From NCBI GenBank assembly GCA_015698045.1, contig BLAL01000246.1, positions 930,001 through 994,000 on the forward strand: 64,000 bases of DNA, in the 5' to 3' direction. Source of the DNA: Rhizophagus clarus (lineage: Eukaryota > Glomeromycota > Glomeromycetes > Glomerales > Glomeraceae). Shown piece by piece: positions 1-10,833 of this stretch. A program made the position numbers and the translations under genes. Positions within the stretch are counted from its first letter, which is position 1. Every line of letters starts with the position of its first letter. The notes under the pieces were generated by a model. The model was not told the DNA's origin. It did not search any database and was given only the letters and a program-made list of their open reading frames with translations.

Positions 1-480
1 CACAATTTTCTTCTTTAATTTGATAAACTTTGCATGATAAACTTTGATAAGCTTCCAGTTTATTTTCTACATTTAATTTCCTTTGACACAAACTTTTTAT
101 TCACAATACTTTAAGAAAACAATTTTTTTCAACATTTTTCATAAATATAATTTTTTCAACACCTTTCAAAGAAACAATTTTTTTTTAACACTTCAAAGAA
201 ATAAATTTTTTTCAATGTCTTTCAATTTAAAGTCTAAAAATACCCTAAGAAAAAACTTTTTTTTATAGTTTTTTAAGCTTCAAAATTTATTAAATAGACT
301 TTTCTATTTCCTTAAAAGAATCATTTTATAGACCCTCTACAAGACCTAAATGTACTTTTGATGGTGTTCCAGACATATGATCATAAACGAACATTAGTTA
401 ATGCTAGTTTTCGAAGATAACCTTCAAAAAAATTTTTTTTTTATTAATTTTATTTTAACAAACATCCATTAACGTTCGAT
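1..480. other. AT-rich stretch without a recognisable gene
   Basis: Long T and A runs with GAAACAATTTTTTTC-like repeats. The only open frame here is short and made of Phe/Asn/Lys codons from the homopolymers, so I do not call it a gene. The end of the stretch leads into the exon/intron-like modules. Confidence 0.6.
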
Positions 481-2925
481 TTTCTTTTTTGTAGGTCCAG
501 AATACTGAAAAACAAGTTCTGGCCTCCATTTTGAAGGTAAACTTTGAAATGTTTAATTTATTTTTATTTTGATAAATGTCGCTAACTAAGGTTATTGCAT
601 TAAAGTTTGTAGCCGATCAGTTTCTGCGATGTCATATGACCTAGAGATCGGTTGATAATCTAAAAAAATTTCTTTTGCAGCTTTTGCAGAACTCTTCTGA
701 ACTTCAGAATTAAAAAATAGGTATGTTTTTTTCATATTTCTTTTTTTTTTGTTTTGGGAATGTTTCTGACATTCCCTCACTTTTTTTCTTTACTAGGGCT
801 CTTCTGGACTTTGGAATGAGTAAACAAAATTATGCTGAACTATATTTGTTTCAGCATTTCAAGATGAGTTTTTACTGAAAATTTTAGCCAGACTCCACAT
901 TTCGAAGGTATGGCCTTCGAAATAATTTTTATTTTTTATTAAATTAGCTTAATGAATGTTGATTAATATTCATTTATCTTTTTTTTTAGGTTCAGAACAC
1001 TGAACATACAGGCTCGGACTCTATTTCAAAGGTAACTTTGAAAAAAAAATATCTTTTTTTTTATTTTTAACGAACGTTAACTAATGTTCGTTTCATTTTT
1101 CTTAGGTCCGGAACTTCAATTTGAAGCGGACTGAAGTATTTGAAGATGGAAATAATTTTTTTTATATATATATTTTACGAAATATTAATGTTTCATTTTG
1201 TATTTCCTTTTTTTTTAGGCCAGAACTCCATTTCGAGGCGGACCGGATTATTTTGAAGGTGAAAAATTTCAAAATAATTATTTTATTTTATTTTTATTTT
1301 AACGAACGTTAACTAACGTTCATTTCATTTTCTTAGGTCCAGAACTCCAATTTGAAACAGACTGAAGTATTCAAAGGTAAAAATAATTTTTTTTTTTATA
1401 TATTTTATGAAATGTTAATATTTCATTTTGTATTTCTTTTTTTTTAGATCCGAAATTCCATTCTAAGGCGGATTACTGTAAATAAAAAAAAAAGCTCTTT
1501 TTTTTTGTATTTTAGCAAAATGTTAGTAACATTTCGCTTCTCTTCTTTTTTTTAGGTCTGGAACTCAACTTTGAGGCGGACCACTGTAAATAAAAAAAAA
1601 TAAGTTTTTTTTCATATTTTAGCGAAACATTAGTAACATTTCGCTTCTCTTCTTTTTTTAGGTCCAGAACTCCACTTCGAAACAAACCACTGTAAATAAA
1701 AAAAAAAGATTTTTTTTTTCGTATTTTAGCAAAATATTACTAACGTTTCGCTTTTCTTCTTTTTTTTTAAGATCCAGAACTCCATTTCAAGGCGGATTAT
1801 TAAGTAAAGAAAAAAAAAATAATTTTTTTTTGTATTTTAGTGAAACGTTAATAACATTTCGCTTTTCTCCCTTTCTTTAGGTCCAGAACTTCATTTCAAG
1901 GCAGACTATTAAGTAAATAAAAAAAAATGATTTTTTTTTGTATTTTAGCAAAACGTTAGTAACATTTCGCTTTTCTCCTTTTTTTAGGTCCAGAACTTCA
2001 TTTCAAGGCAGACTATTAAGTAAAAAAAACAATTTTTTTTACTTTAATTTCACTATGGTATTTTGAAGATATAATTAATCTTTGAAAATTATTATTTTTT
2101 TTTGTTTTATTTAAACGAACATTACTAATGTTCATTTTTTTTTATTTTTTAGGTCTGGAAGTCCTTTATAGGCGGACTACTGTAAGTAAAAAAAAAATAA
2201 TTTTTTTTTACTTTTATTTCAACGAACGTTAACTAACATTCGTTTTCTTTCTTTTTTAGGTCCAGAAGAAGTAGACTGAGTTATTTCGAAAGTAAAAAAA
2301 CCTTAAAATAATATTTTATTTTACAAAACGAAACAAAACTAACATTTTGTTTTATTTTTCTTTTTTTTTAGGTCCAGAACTCAAAGCGAACTGAAGGTAA
2401 AAAAAATTATTTTTTATCTAGTTTTTATTTCAATAAACATTAAATAATGTTTGTTTTCATTTTTTTAGATGGACTCCATCTCGTGGCAGACCAGGTATCA
2501 TTCTGAAGATAAAAAGAAAATTTTTATTAATGAAATGTTAATTAACGTTTTAAATTTATTTTTTAGATTTGCGTCTTTCTGGAGGTTGTCTAGAAGAATT
2601 CAAAGGTATTTACCTTTGAATTATTTTTTTTTAAATGAAACATCAACTAATTGTTTCATTTTTTATTTTATAAATTATCAGCTTTTCAGACGTTTACTGG
2701 ACGAATTTCAAAGATTAAAATTTTGAAAAATATTAGTTTAGGTCTGCGGTTTTCTGACCTGTCTCTGGATAGAATTTCAAAGTAAACAGAATTTAATTTT
2801 TTTTTTTTGTTTTTTTTTATTTAATGAAATGTTTACTGATGGTTTCGTTAGTTTTTTTTTGCAGGCACAGGAAACTGAAAGAAAGGTTCCAATCCTAATA
2901 TAAAGGTAAAAAACCTCGAAAAAAC
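480..2925 (+). repeat. Tandem array of exon-like blocks separated by intron-like spacers (array 1)
   Basis: The stretch is built from modules in which a 25-50 nt block, typically beginning GTCCAGAACTCCA and containing GGCGGA or CAGACTGA, is followed by GTAA and then a T-rich spacer ending TTTTTTTAG. Block starts (base after AG) fall at about 990, 1106, 1219, 1337, 1448, 1556, 1662, 1772, 1881, 1988, 2153, 2260, 2372 and 2469, so the spacing is close to 110 bp with one gap of 165. Less regular modules lie upstream (495, 797) and downstream (about 2567, 2865). Each spacer carries an inverted repeat such as AACGAACGTTA / TAACGTTCGTT around a branch-site-like TAACTAAC. No long protein frame crosses the blocks. 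This could be a many-microexon noncoding transcript or simply a satellite whose unit includes splice-like signals. Confidence 0.7.
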
Positions 2926-2959
2926 CATTTTTTACATTTTCAACAAAACAGTGAAAATA

Positions 2960-4190
2960 AAGAAGGAAAGGCCAGGAAATTTAGTGCATTTAATACCCGA
3001 AATAGTGTAGTTAATAGTGTAGTAAATTGATTTATTTGTAATGCTTTAATTAAATAAATTAAATAAATTAATTGATGTTAATTAATGATAAAAGTAATTG
3101 TAAATTGTCAAAAATTTTGAAAAATTTCGCAGATTTGTTTTTGAAAATTTTCGCAAATTTTTTTGTGTTTGCAGAACAGCGCAGAAATTCATGAAATTTT
3201 TCAGTGCTGCGCATCAGCATGTCCTCAGATCTGCGCAGAATTGGATTCTGCAGAATTGCGCAGATCTGCAGACCAAAATTTTTCCCAATGATCCAGTCAC
3301 ACATAACCACAGAAACACCTAAAACCCAAAAGGTAAAAATCAAAAAAAAAAAAGAAGAAAAATCTATATTGTAATCTATCCTAACAGAATCATATGGATC
3401 AAACCACCCGCCAGAATGTAAGAAATTTGAACTGAGATAATAAATCATTTAGCGATGATCAAGATTAAGTTCGCGATCATACAATTATATGATCAGAGAA
3501 TAATCATGAATAGGACAAATGTGAAAAACTTGTCTGTTGTTAGAGGATGTCTCTAGCATCAAAGAACTGTGAAAAGGTCTTACGCAAATAAGGTAGAACA
3601 TGATAAAGTTGTAGAGGAATCAGGTCTAGAAGTGGGTGAAACTTTGTTGCAGCAGTGCGCACGCTTTTTCTTTCTGGTGATGTCTAAAGAGTTGAAATCA
3701 GCGATGTATAATTTCCAAAAGTGTTTAGTGGTAAGGACCAAACTATGGGTCTTTTGGATTTGATAAAAATTGATATGAGCGATATAAGTTTTTCAGAAAT
3801 ACATTGATGAAATAGAAGGTAAATTGAATGAAAATATCCTTAATGGGAGAGAATAATGTTAAACAGGAGAGATATGAATTGATATTAACAGATGAATCAG
3901 TATCTAGATGAAGAGTTCGTGAACTAAGAGTTTAAATTGACAAATTTAATCATTAAGATCGGTAAGAGAGGAAGGACAAAATCCAAGATGTGTATTGTTA
4001 TGAACGTGTGTTTGACAATGTGAATAATGGTAAGAAGTATGAGGGAAATATAGAAGGGGGTATCTGCGATTGAGATATTGCGGGGGGCATAAATAACTAC
4101 AATTAGACAAGTTAATTAATCACCATATGTATCATGTGATATAATATTATTAATGGTTACCGTAGAATTTTTAAACTTAATTGTCCATTT
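2960..4190. other. No recognisable gene
   Basis: Unlike the flanks this stretch is not obviously repetitive. Short frames exist (for instance 3569-3763 on the plus strand and 3068-3448 on the minus strand), but they show no domain, no repeat and no splice partner that I can recognise. CAGATCTGCGCAGAA-type short repeats occur near 3180-3270. Confidence 0.4.
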
Positions 4191-6070
4191 ACCCCTTTCT
4201 TTCGTTCTTTCCCTTTACTTCCACTTTTCCTTTCATACTCTTTCGTTCTTCCTCTCTTTTTTTATTTTTTTTTATAGGTTTTATTTTCACTTCAGCTTTC
4301 AGATACTTGGAAATTTCAGTTTTTTCTAGGCGGCTAAAAAACACGTGAGATTTTGGTGAGTTTTTAAAGAATTTTATTAAAAAATTTGTTTAGTTTTTTT
4401 AACAAATTTTGGAAATTTAATTTTCCTTTTTTTATTTTAACTTTTAGGTTAATGCGTTCTTTAAACGGCTAATACAGTATTTCAAACGTGAGAAATTTCT
4501 TGATTTTTATTTAAACTCTAATTTTTATGACACGTGAACTTTTGGTAATTCTTATTTATTTATATTCTTTTTTTTTAACTTTAACGAATAGTTTTAATAA
4601 AAGTTTATTTTTTTTGTAGATGGCTTGGTGCTGTTACCCAGCGAATGCAACCGACTGAAAAGTTACATGTGATCTGGAATAACAAACGAGTTTAACTTTA
4701 GAGAGCAAGTTTATTTATAGTCTGAAGGCTAATACTTTTATTATCGTTTATAATTTATGATCGGATTATTAATAAAGTTTTCAGTTGTAACGCATACAAC
4801 CTAATTGTCTTTATTAATAAATACAAGTGACAGTTAACTGTAATTTAAGTTTAACGCATAAACTTCTTCTTTCCACTTAATCCAAATTCTCTTCCTTTTA
4901 TAATCTTTAATCTTTCTATCTTATTCTAAATCTATTACTTTCTAGATTTGTCTTAAATCCTAATTCTGGGTACTACAATTTTCTAGATTACCCTATAAAT
5001 TTCCTAACTTTTTTCATTCATATAGATTATACTAGAATAATCTAATTTATAAAATCTTATGTAACAGTGCTTCTAATATTTAGATGCGTAGAAATTGTGA
5101 AGTAATAAGTCTCACAACTTTGTGAAACTTTAATTTTTTATTTAATTTTTTTTTAATTAGAAATGTTTATTAACGTATCTTCTTTTTTTATAGATTCGGG
5201 TTTAAGATACTGAAAATTTGGGACATCAAAATGGTAGGTTTCATAACAGATGTTATAAAACTTTATCTTTTTTTTAATTTTTAATTGAAAACATTTACTG
5301 ACATTCTTATTCCTTTTTTGTAGATCCTTGTCTTTGGGTATACAGGAAAGTGAAACGGTAAGTTTTGCAATGAATATTGCGAAACTTGATTTTTTTTAAT
5401 TAGAAATGTTAACTAACATTTCTATGTTATTTTTGTAATTTTGGTGTCAGGAGATTCTAAAGATGATAGCTTTTTAGATTTCTTTGGATGTATGAGTCTC
5501 TTTGACTTTTTGGCTCAGGATTTTGGTAAGACATTAATTTTTTTTTATTTTTAACGAATTTAAAATTAAATATTTTATTTTAAAAAAAAAGAAATAAATT
5601 TTCTTAACTAAACAGAATTTCCTTTTTGTAGATGATCAGTCCTTTGAATATTTGGTCGTGTAAAGAATTCAGTTAGTGAATTTTTTATTTTTTGTAAATA
5701 ACTTTTCAACGAATCTCTAACATTTCATCGTTTTCAAGTTTTGGATATTAGGACGTATAGAATCATGGGATATCTCAACAATTAGACAGCCAGAATTCAG
5801 ACTACATTTTACTTTGTAGATTCCAGCTCTGACTCACGTAAGTTTTTTTGAATATATTTAAAAGATTTGTTTATTTTTAAGTTTTTAATGTTTTTTTTAA
5901 TTTTGTAGGACTTACGACTTGGGATGAGTTTCGAAAAAAAAAATTTTGAAAATAGGGTTAAACCCAAATCTTAGGCATTTTTTTTTATTTTCTAGGATTT
6001 AGTTGTTTTAGGTAAAATTTTTTTTTAAAAATTGAAGATAACATTTCTTTACATTTTTGCAGTATTCAGA
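4190..6070 (+). repeat. Exon/intron-like modules, second irregular array (array 2)
   Basis: Blocks such as GGCGGCTAAAAAACACGTGAG are followed by GTGAG or GTAAG donors and by T-rich spacers ending in TTTTTGTAG. Acceptor-like sites lie near 4330, 4448, 4620, 5193, 5323, 5631 and 5908. The spacer around 5402-5423 holds a perfect hairpin with arms AGAAATGTTA and TAACATTTCT. Units differ more from each other than in the first array. I see no open frame running through the blocks. The stretch 4680-5150 between modules is AT-rich and holds nothing that I recognise. Confidence 0.5.
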
Positions 6071-6374
6071 TAACGTACCTAGAATTAACAATGAAATCAC
6101 ATGATGCAATACAGCAATTACTAATTTAAGATGGATATATGAATGTCAGATATTGGCAGGTCTTAAGTAATCAAGACAGAAGTGGTGTTTTTTTAATGAG
6201 TTATCAAATAATTTTACAAAAATATTTTTATTTAATATAATATTTTTCATTTCTAGAGTAGTATAGTAATCAATTTATCAATATACAAAATATTATAATA
6301 AAATGGAATAATACAATATATAATATATATATAAAATAAATGTATTACAATAATTTTTAATGATCATTACTTAA

Positions 6375-6626
6375 ATGAATACCAGGGTTTCATCCAAAGA
6401 TCTGATGTACAACGTATTTATTGATGTTCATCAAAACCTTCAATATTTATCAGATGTGCATCAACGCAGAAATTTCCTGATGTGCGCTTTTATAGGATTC
6501 TTGGCATCAGACAACAATACTAATTACGCCTCATATCTCCTTAACTTTTTTTCAGCAAGATATAAAGCATGTAAGAGTATGCGGAAGTTCAGCCAACTTC
6601 CTCGCAAAAATCTTTCCAAAAAATAA
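6375..6626 (+). CDS. Small hypothetical protein
   Basis: An 83-codon frame starting at ATG 6375 and ending just before a GGTATGTATGT donor-like site at about 6641. The peptide has no motif that I recognise, and ends in a basic stretch. It repeats the short word SDVHQ/IDVHQN near residues 18-30. It may be an exon of a larger gene that includes the frame at 6736, or a remnant. I would not assign a function. Confidence 0.25.
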   Translation: MNTRVSSKDLMYNVFIDVHQNLQYLSDVHQRRNFLMCAFIGFLASDNNTNYASYLLNFFSARYKACKSMRKFSQLPRKNLSKK

Positions 6627-6735
6627 TACAAAAAAAATAAGGTATGTATGTACTATATGTATCTGGAAGTTATATGTACATTAGAGCGAAGGAAATAAAT
6701 TTCTCACTATGGGACATTATATTTAGGAAAGCAAA

Positions 6736-7005
6736 ATGATAGACACTGATTATTTAGAACTTACCATTAAAGCTAGGGACAATAAATTTTTAATCAGTAC
6801 TTTTCAGATTTCTGGTGTTAATGGACTCAAAATCAAAATTAAAAAACATATCGATACTTATAAATTTGATCTCTATAAAAATAACGTACACCCAAAAAAT
6901 CTTATGAAAATAAACAAGTCACTTGGTGAATATTTTGATATTGAAAAAGATAATCTAACGGTCATTGTGCATCCCACCACTCCAAAAACTTTTTCTAGCA
7001 AATAA
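6736..7005 (+). CDS. Small protein, possibly ubiquitin-like fold
   Basis: An 89-codon frame with balanced composition and normal codon use. The order strand, strand, helix (LKIKIKKHIDTYKF), then a hydrophilic turn and a final strand NLTVIVHP suggests a small beta-grasp (ubiquitin-like) layout of the sort found as header domains in Crinkler-type proteins of these fungi. This is inferred from the pattern only; no diagnostic motif is present. It lies 385 bp upstream of the SAM-domain gene on the same strand and could be the remnant of a related protein's first exon. It ends at TAA 7003-7005 with no donor site obvious. Confidence 0.3.
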   Translation: MIDTDYLELTIKARDNKFLISTFQISGVNGLKIKIKKHIDTYKFDLYKNNVHPKNLMKINKSLGEYFDIEKDNLTVIVHPTTPKTFSSK

Positions 7006-7009
7006 TTAA

Positions 7010-7390
7010 TATTTTTATTTGTATCATATAATAGCGCTATAGTTGAGCGAAGCGCCTTAACAACCAATTTTTATGTATTGTAGGCTGGCTTCTAGCAAGG
7101 TTTTTTTTATTTCATAAATAAAGCATATATTATGTTCTTATCATAAATCTTGATAAATGTCATGTGTAATGATGTAATATAATCGTCTGACAATCCTGTA
7201 CTACATCTTAATTGCATGTATATATTGGGCAAATGCATTATGAATCAATACAAAAAAATCTATCATTTCTCTCTCCAGCTATATCTTACTTCAGAAGTAA
7301 AATACTTTATATAGTCATAAACTAGCTTTACCTGTAACTGCAGTCGAGTGCATATTTTTTTGCAAGTATAAACTCACATATATAAAAACC
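7010..7390. promoter_or_regulatory. Intergenic region upstream of the SAM-domain gene
   Basis: About 380 bp with no coding frame of note. TATATA-like words lie near 7217-7224 and 7307-7312, but no promoter element can be fixed from sequence alone. Confidence 0.25.
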
Positions 7391-7969
7391 ATGTCTTCAC
7401 AAGCTTCTTTACCTGCTTCACCCGCCTTAATAACAGAAAAAGTTTCCACTAAAACAATGTCAGATTTGATTAAAGATTTTGATACAGAGGAGCTTATTGA
7501 ATATTTGGGAAGGAAAAACTTGAAGCTCAAGGAAACCCACTTTAAAATTTTACGAAAGAAAGAGATTGCTGGTTCTGACTTTCTTGAATTAACAGAAGAA
7601 AAATTACATAATATTAGTTTTGCGTTAGGTCTAGTAACAAGGCTTACGAAATTTATCGAAGGCCTCAGCCAAAAGTTACAAAACTATTCCTCCCTTAAAA
7701 CTCTCGATGACCTGAAGGAAATGTTACGTAGAAATAAGGTCAATGGGGAAGATATAACAAACATCAAGCAATTTACTCCTGGTAGGTAATTAATTATTTT
7801 TCAAAGTTGACTAGATATTTATATTAACTTTATTTTCTCTGTAGTCTTAGAGAAGATTAGTAATGATGATAAAGCATTCAAACACTGTATGGAGGACATT
7901 ATCTTAAAACTTTCAAATGTGAAGACCATGACTGATGTTAACGAGATAACACATTGTGAATTTATTTCA
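7391..7969 (+). pseudogene. SAM domain / E-x-K nuclease-like protein, 5' half (split by a transposon)
   Basis: Exon 1 (7391-7781) encodes a SAM-like helical bundle at about residues 25-95, with the core LTEEKLHNISFALGLVTRL. A 63-nt GT-AG intron (7782-7844) follows, and exon 2 begins at 7845 and continues in frame through the peptide DVNEITHCEFIS to 7969. There the 9.5-kb element begins. Removing the element and one TCA target copy joins this frame directly to 17443 onward (EFIS then AILHVSIAIT). SAM domains joined to a nuclease-like tail are a large expanded family in Rhizophagus. The start ATG 7391 is the first in frame and is followed by a typical low-complexity Ser/Pro leader. Confidence 0.75.
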
Positions 7970-8039
7970 CACAGGTCGAATGGTGGCAAATCAGTCACCA
8001 ATCAGCTATCAATCGGGTATCTTATTGATAACTGATTGA

Positions 8040-8612
8040 TTCAATAAGTATTCAATCGGGTGGCTGATTGATAGCCGATTTCCGCCAAAATCCGTCATCA
8101 ATCGGGCAGGCCGATTGATGGTCAACTGATGGTCGATTGATGGTCGATTGATGGTCGATTAATGGTCAAAATATGGTCAAATGGTCGAATTATGGTCAAA
8201 TTATGGTCGAATTAAGGTCAAATTAAGGTCAAATTTAAGGTCAAATTAAGGTCAAATTAAGGTCAAATTAAGGTCAAATTAAGGTCAAATTAAGGTCAAA
8301 TTAAGGTCAAATTAAGGTCAGATTATGGTCGAATTATGGTCAAATTATGGTCAATTTATGGTCAAAATTATGGTCGAATTAAGGTCGAATTAAGGTCAAA
8401 TTAAGGTCAAATTATGGTCGAATTATGGTCAAATTAAGGAGGTCAAATTAAGGTCAAATTAAGGTCAAATTAAGGTCAAATTAAGGTCAAATTAAGGTCA
8501 AATTAAGGTCAAATTATGGTCAATTTATGGTCAATTTATGGTCAATTTATGTGGTCAAATTATGTGGTCAAATTATGGTCAATTATGGTCAATTGATGGT
8601 CGAATGACCAAT
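8040..8612. repeat. Subterminal satellite GGTCAAATTAA
   Basis: After a CCGATTGATGGTC section (8040-8160), more than 35 near-perfect copies of a 11-13 bp unit, GGTCAAATTAA with variants GGTCGAATTAT and GGTCAATTTAT, run head to tail. Such short subterminal repeats are typical transposase-binding regions in CACTA elements, which is the likely role here. The same satellite recurs at 30450-30915. Confidence 0.85.
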
Positions 8613-9235
8613 TTTTGTAGAATAATATAATGAATAATAAAATTTATTATAGCACATAATAAAATACATAGTATCTTTATTTATATTAATAACAGATAAG
8701 TATTTAAAATAAAAACATTTATTATAATAATATGTTAGTATATGACTAATAAAGTTAGTAATACATATCGGCGGATTTATTTCATCATCCAAATATATTA
8801 AATTTTGTTATACAATGTATTATAAAAGTTAAAGATATGCAATATAATAATCCAAAAAAAGTGCGTACAATTTTAAAAAATGCAATTTAGGACAATTTTA
8901 ATTTTGGCCAGAATTAACATAATTTTGGCTAGATTTAATATACCGTAACTGGTAATATGATAGTAATGATATTTAGTCAAACAAAAAAGAAAAAACTTTA
9001 ACGTTACAATCTATAAAATCTATAATTACAAAGACAATTTCACATTTAATAATTTGTTGAATAATAATTAATATCACTATAAAAGAAAATTGTATGAAAG
9101 AAATTATATTTTAATCAAAAGAAAAAAAATTACACCACAATGTATATATGATTTTATAAAAAAATTGAACCACAATTGCACAATTTTAACTGTAATATTA
9201 ATGCTATAGTTCTGTACTAATTGCAAATGCACTGC
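8613..9235. other. AT-rich filler inside element A
   Basis: No gene or clear repeat seen. The segment 8589-8792 is near-identical to 30900-31075, next to the second copy of the element's left end. Confidence 0.4.
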
Positions 9236-10130
9236 AATATATAAGAATGGAAAATACAGTAAGAAAGGATGACAGAAGAATAAAGGAAAGAAGAGATAAA
9301 TGAAAAGGGATGAAGGGAAGCAAAGATAATTAAAGAGAAATGAGGAAGGAACAAAAAAGATAAAGGATAGTGAAAAGGAATGAATGAAACAAAAAAAGAA
9401 TAAAAATGAATAAGAAAACAAAAGGGAAATGAAAAGGAATAAAGGGAATGAAAAAAAAGCAACAAAAGAAGCCAAAGAGTAATGAGAGAAATAAAAAAAG
9501 CAATGAAAGAAATCAAAGATCAATGAAAGAAATGGAAAAAGCAATGAAAGAAACCAATGATAAATTAAAGAAATGAAAAAAAGCAACGAAAGAAACCAAA
9601 AATCAATGAAAGAAACCAAAAAGGCAATGAAAGAAACAATGACAAAAGGAACAAAAGATCAATGAAAGGAATAACAAAGGGAACCACAAAAGATCAATGA
9701 AAGAACCATGGAAAGAAACGAAAGAAACAATGAAAAAAAGAAACAAAGAAACCATGAAAATAAGAGAAATAAAAAAATGAAAGAAAAGCCAGAACACTCA
9801 CCCATAGAAAAAAGAAAAAGAAAACGGTTAATATCATCTTAAAAGAAAAATAAAATAACAAGAGAAAGAGACGTAAAAGACTTACTTGAATTTTCACTCA
9901 AATGATACACATCTAAAAAAGACAGAAAGTTTAGTAAAAGAACAAAGGAAAGAATGAAAAGAAAACAAAAAAAAGAATTAAAACTCACCTTGAATTTCCA
10001 CTGAAATGGAATTAAAAACAGCCGCACCTAAAAAAAAAGAACAAGTTAATAAGAGAAAAAGAAAAAAGAATAAAAGCAAAAAAAAAAAAACTTACCTGTT
10101 ACAGCACTTAATCCCAAAGCTAAAGGTGAC
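9236..10130 (-). repeat. Purine-rich repeat tract leading into minus-strand exon/intron-like modules
   Basis: 9236-9790 is almost pure purine on the plus strand, built from GAAAGAAACCAAAGATCAAT-like units. Read on the minus strand it is a polypyrimidine stretch that gives spurious Phe/Leu/Ser-rich frames. From about 9795 to 10130 the minus strand shows acceptor-like CTTTTTTTAGGTG and donor-like GTAAG/GTGAG sites (for example at 9802, 9884, 9989, 10095), i.e. the same kind of small exon/intron-like module as elsewhere in the window. Confidence 0.5.
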
Positions 10131-10139
10131 GCCGTTAAC

Positions 10140-10830
10140 TAAAGAATTAAAAAAAATGATTTTTTTATTTTAAAAAAAAATGTTAAAAAAAAAGATGATT
10201 ATTTTATTTTAAAAAAAAAAAAAAAAAAAAAATGATTATTTATTTTAAAAAAAAAATGTTAAAAAAAAAAAAAAGATTTTTTATTTTAAAAAAAAATGAT
10301 AAAAAAAAAAATGATTATTTATTTTAAAAAAAAAATGTTAAAAAAAATTTCCTTCCGCTACAGTAGCTTAAGTCTGAACAAAACTACTAGCGTTAATTAT
10401 CTATAACATAAAAGGTAATATCGCTTACCATTTACGATAAGCTTATCTCATGAGTTGATATAAAAAAGGGATATATGCAGTTTTTGAACCGGTATAACCA
10501 GTATTATGATCCGATTATTTAGGTAAACAAGTGGTAAACGCGTAAAAAAAAAAAAAAAAAATATAGCGCCTCTGGGCTCTGGCAGTTTTTTCGTCAGCGA
10601 TAATGTTTATTTGTTTATTAGGTAATCTATTTTATTTGTTTCTCTTCATTCACTTTTTAAAACTTTAATTTTAATTCTTTTATTTCAATTTTAATTGATC
10701 AAATAAAATTAAATAAAAAAAAAATTCAACACTATAACAAATTATTCAGTATAAAGGCCCCACATGTGACTTGCTGATCTAATCAGATAATCCGAATATC
10801 CAATCTTGAAAAAAAAATTTTTTTTTTTTG
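10140..10830. other. A/T homopolymer tract and spacer
   Basis: 10140-10350 is built from AAAAAAATGTTAAAAAAA and TGATTATTTATTTT units. The rest, to 10830, holds no gene or repeat that I recognise. Confidence 0.4.
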
Positions 10831-10833
10831 TGA

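Noticed and set aside
3068-3448. 126-codon minus-strand frame with hydrophobic stretch
   Set aside because: Composition follows the AT-rich background; no partner exons, domain or repeat in another copy.
9104-10027. Several minus-strand frames rich in Phe, Leu and Ser that look like membrane proteins
   Set aside because: They come from a polypurine/polypyrimidine repeat tract, overlap each other in different frames, and show no conserved motif.
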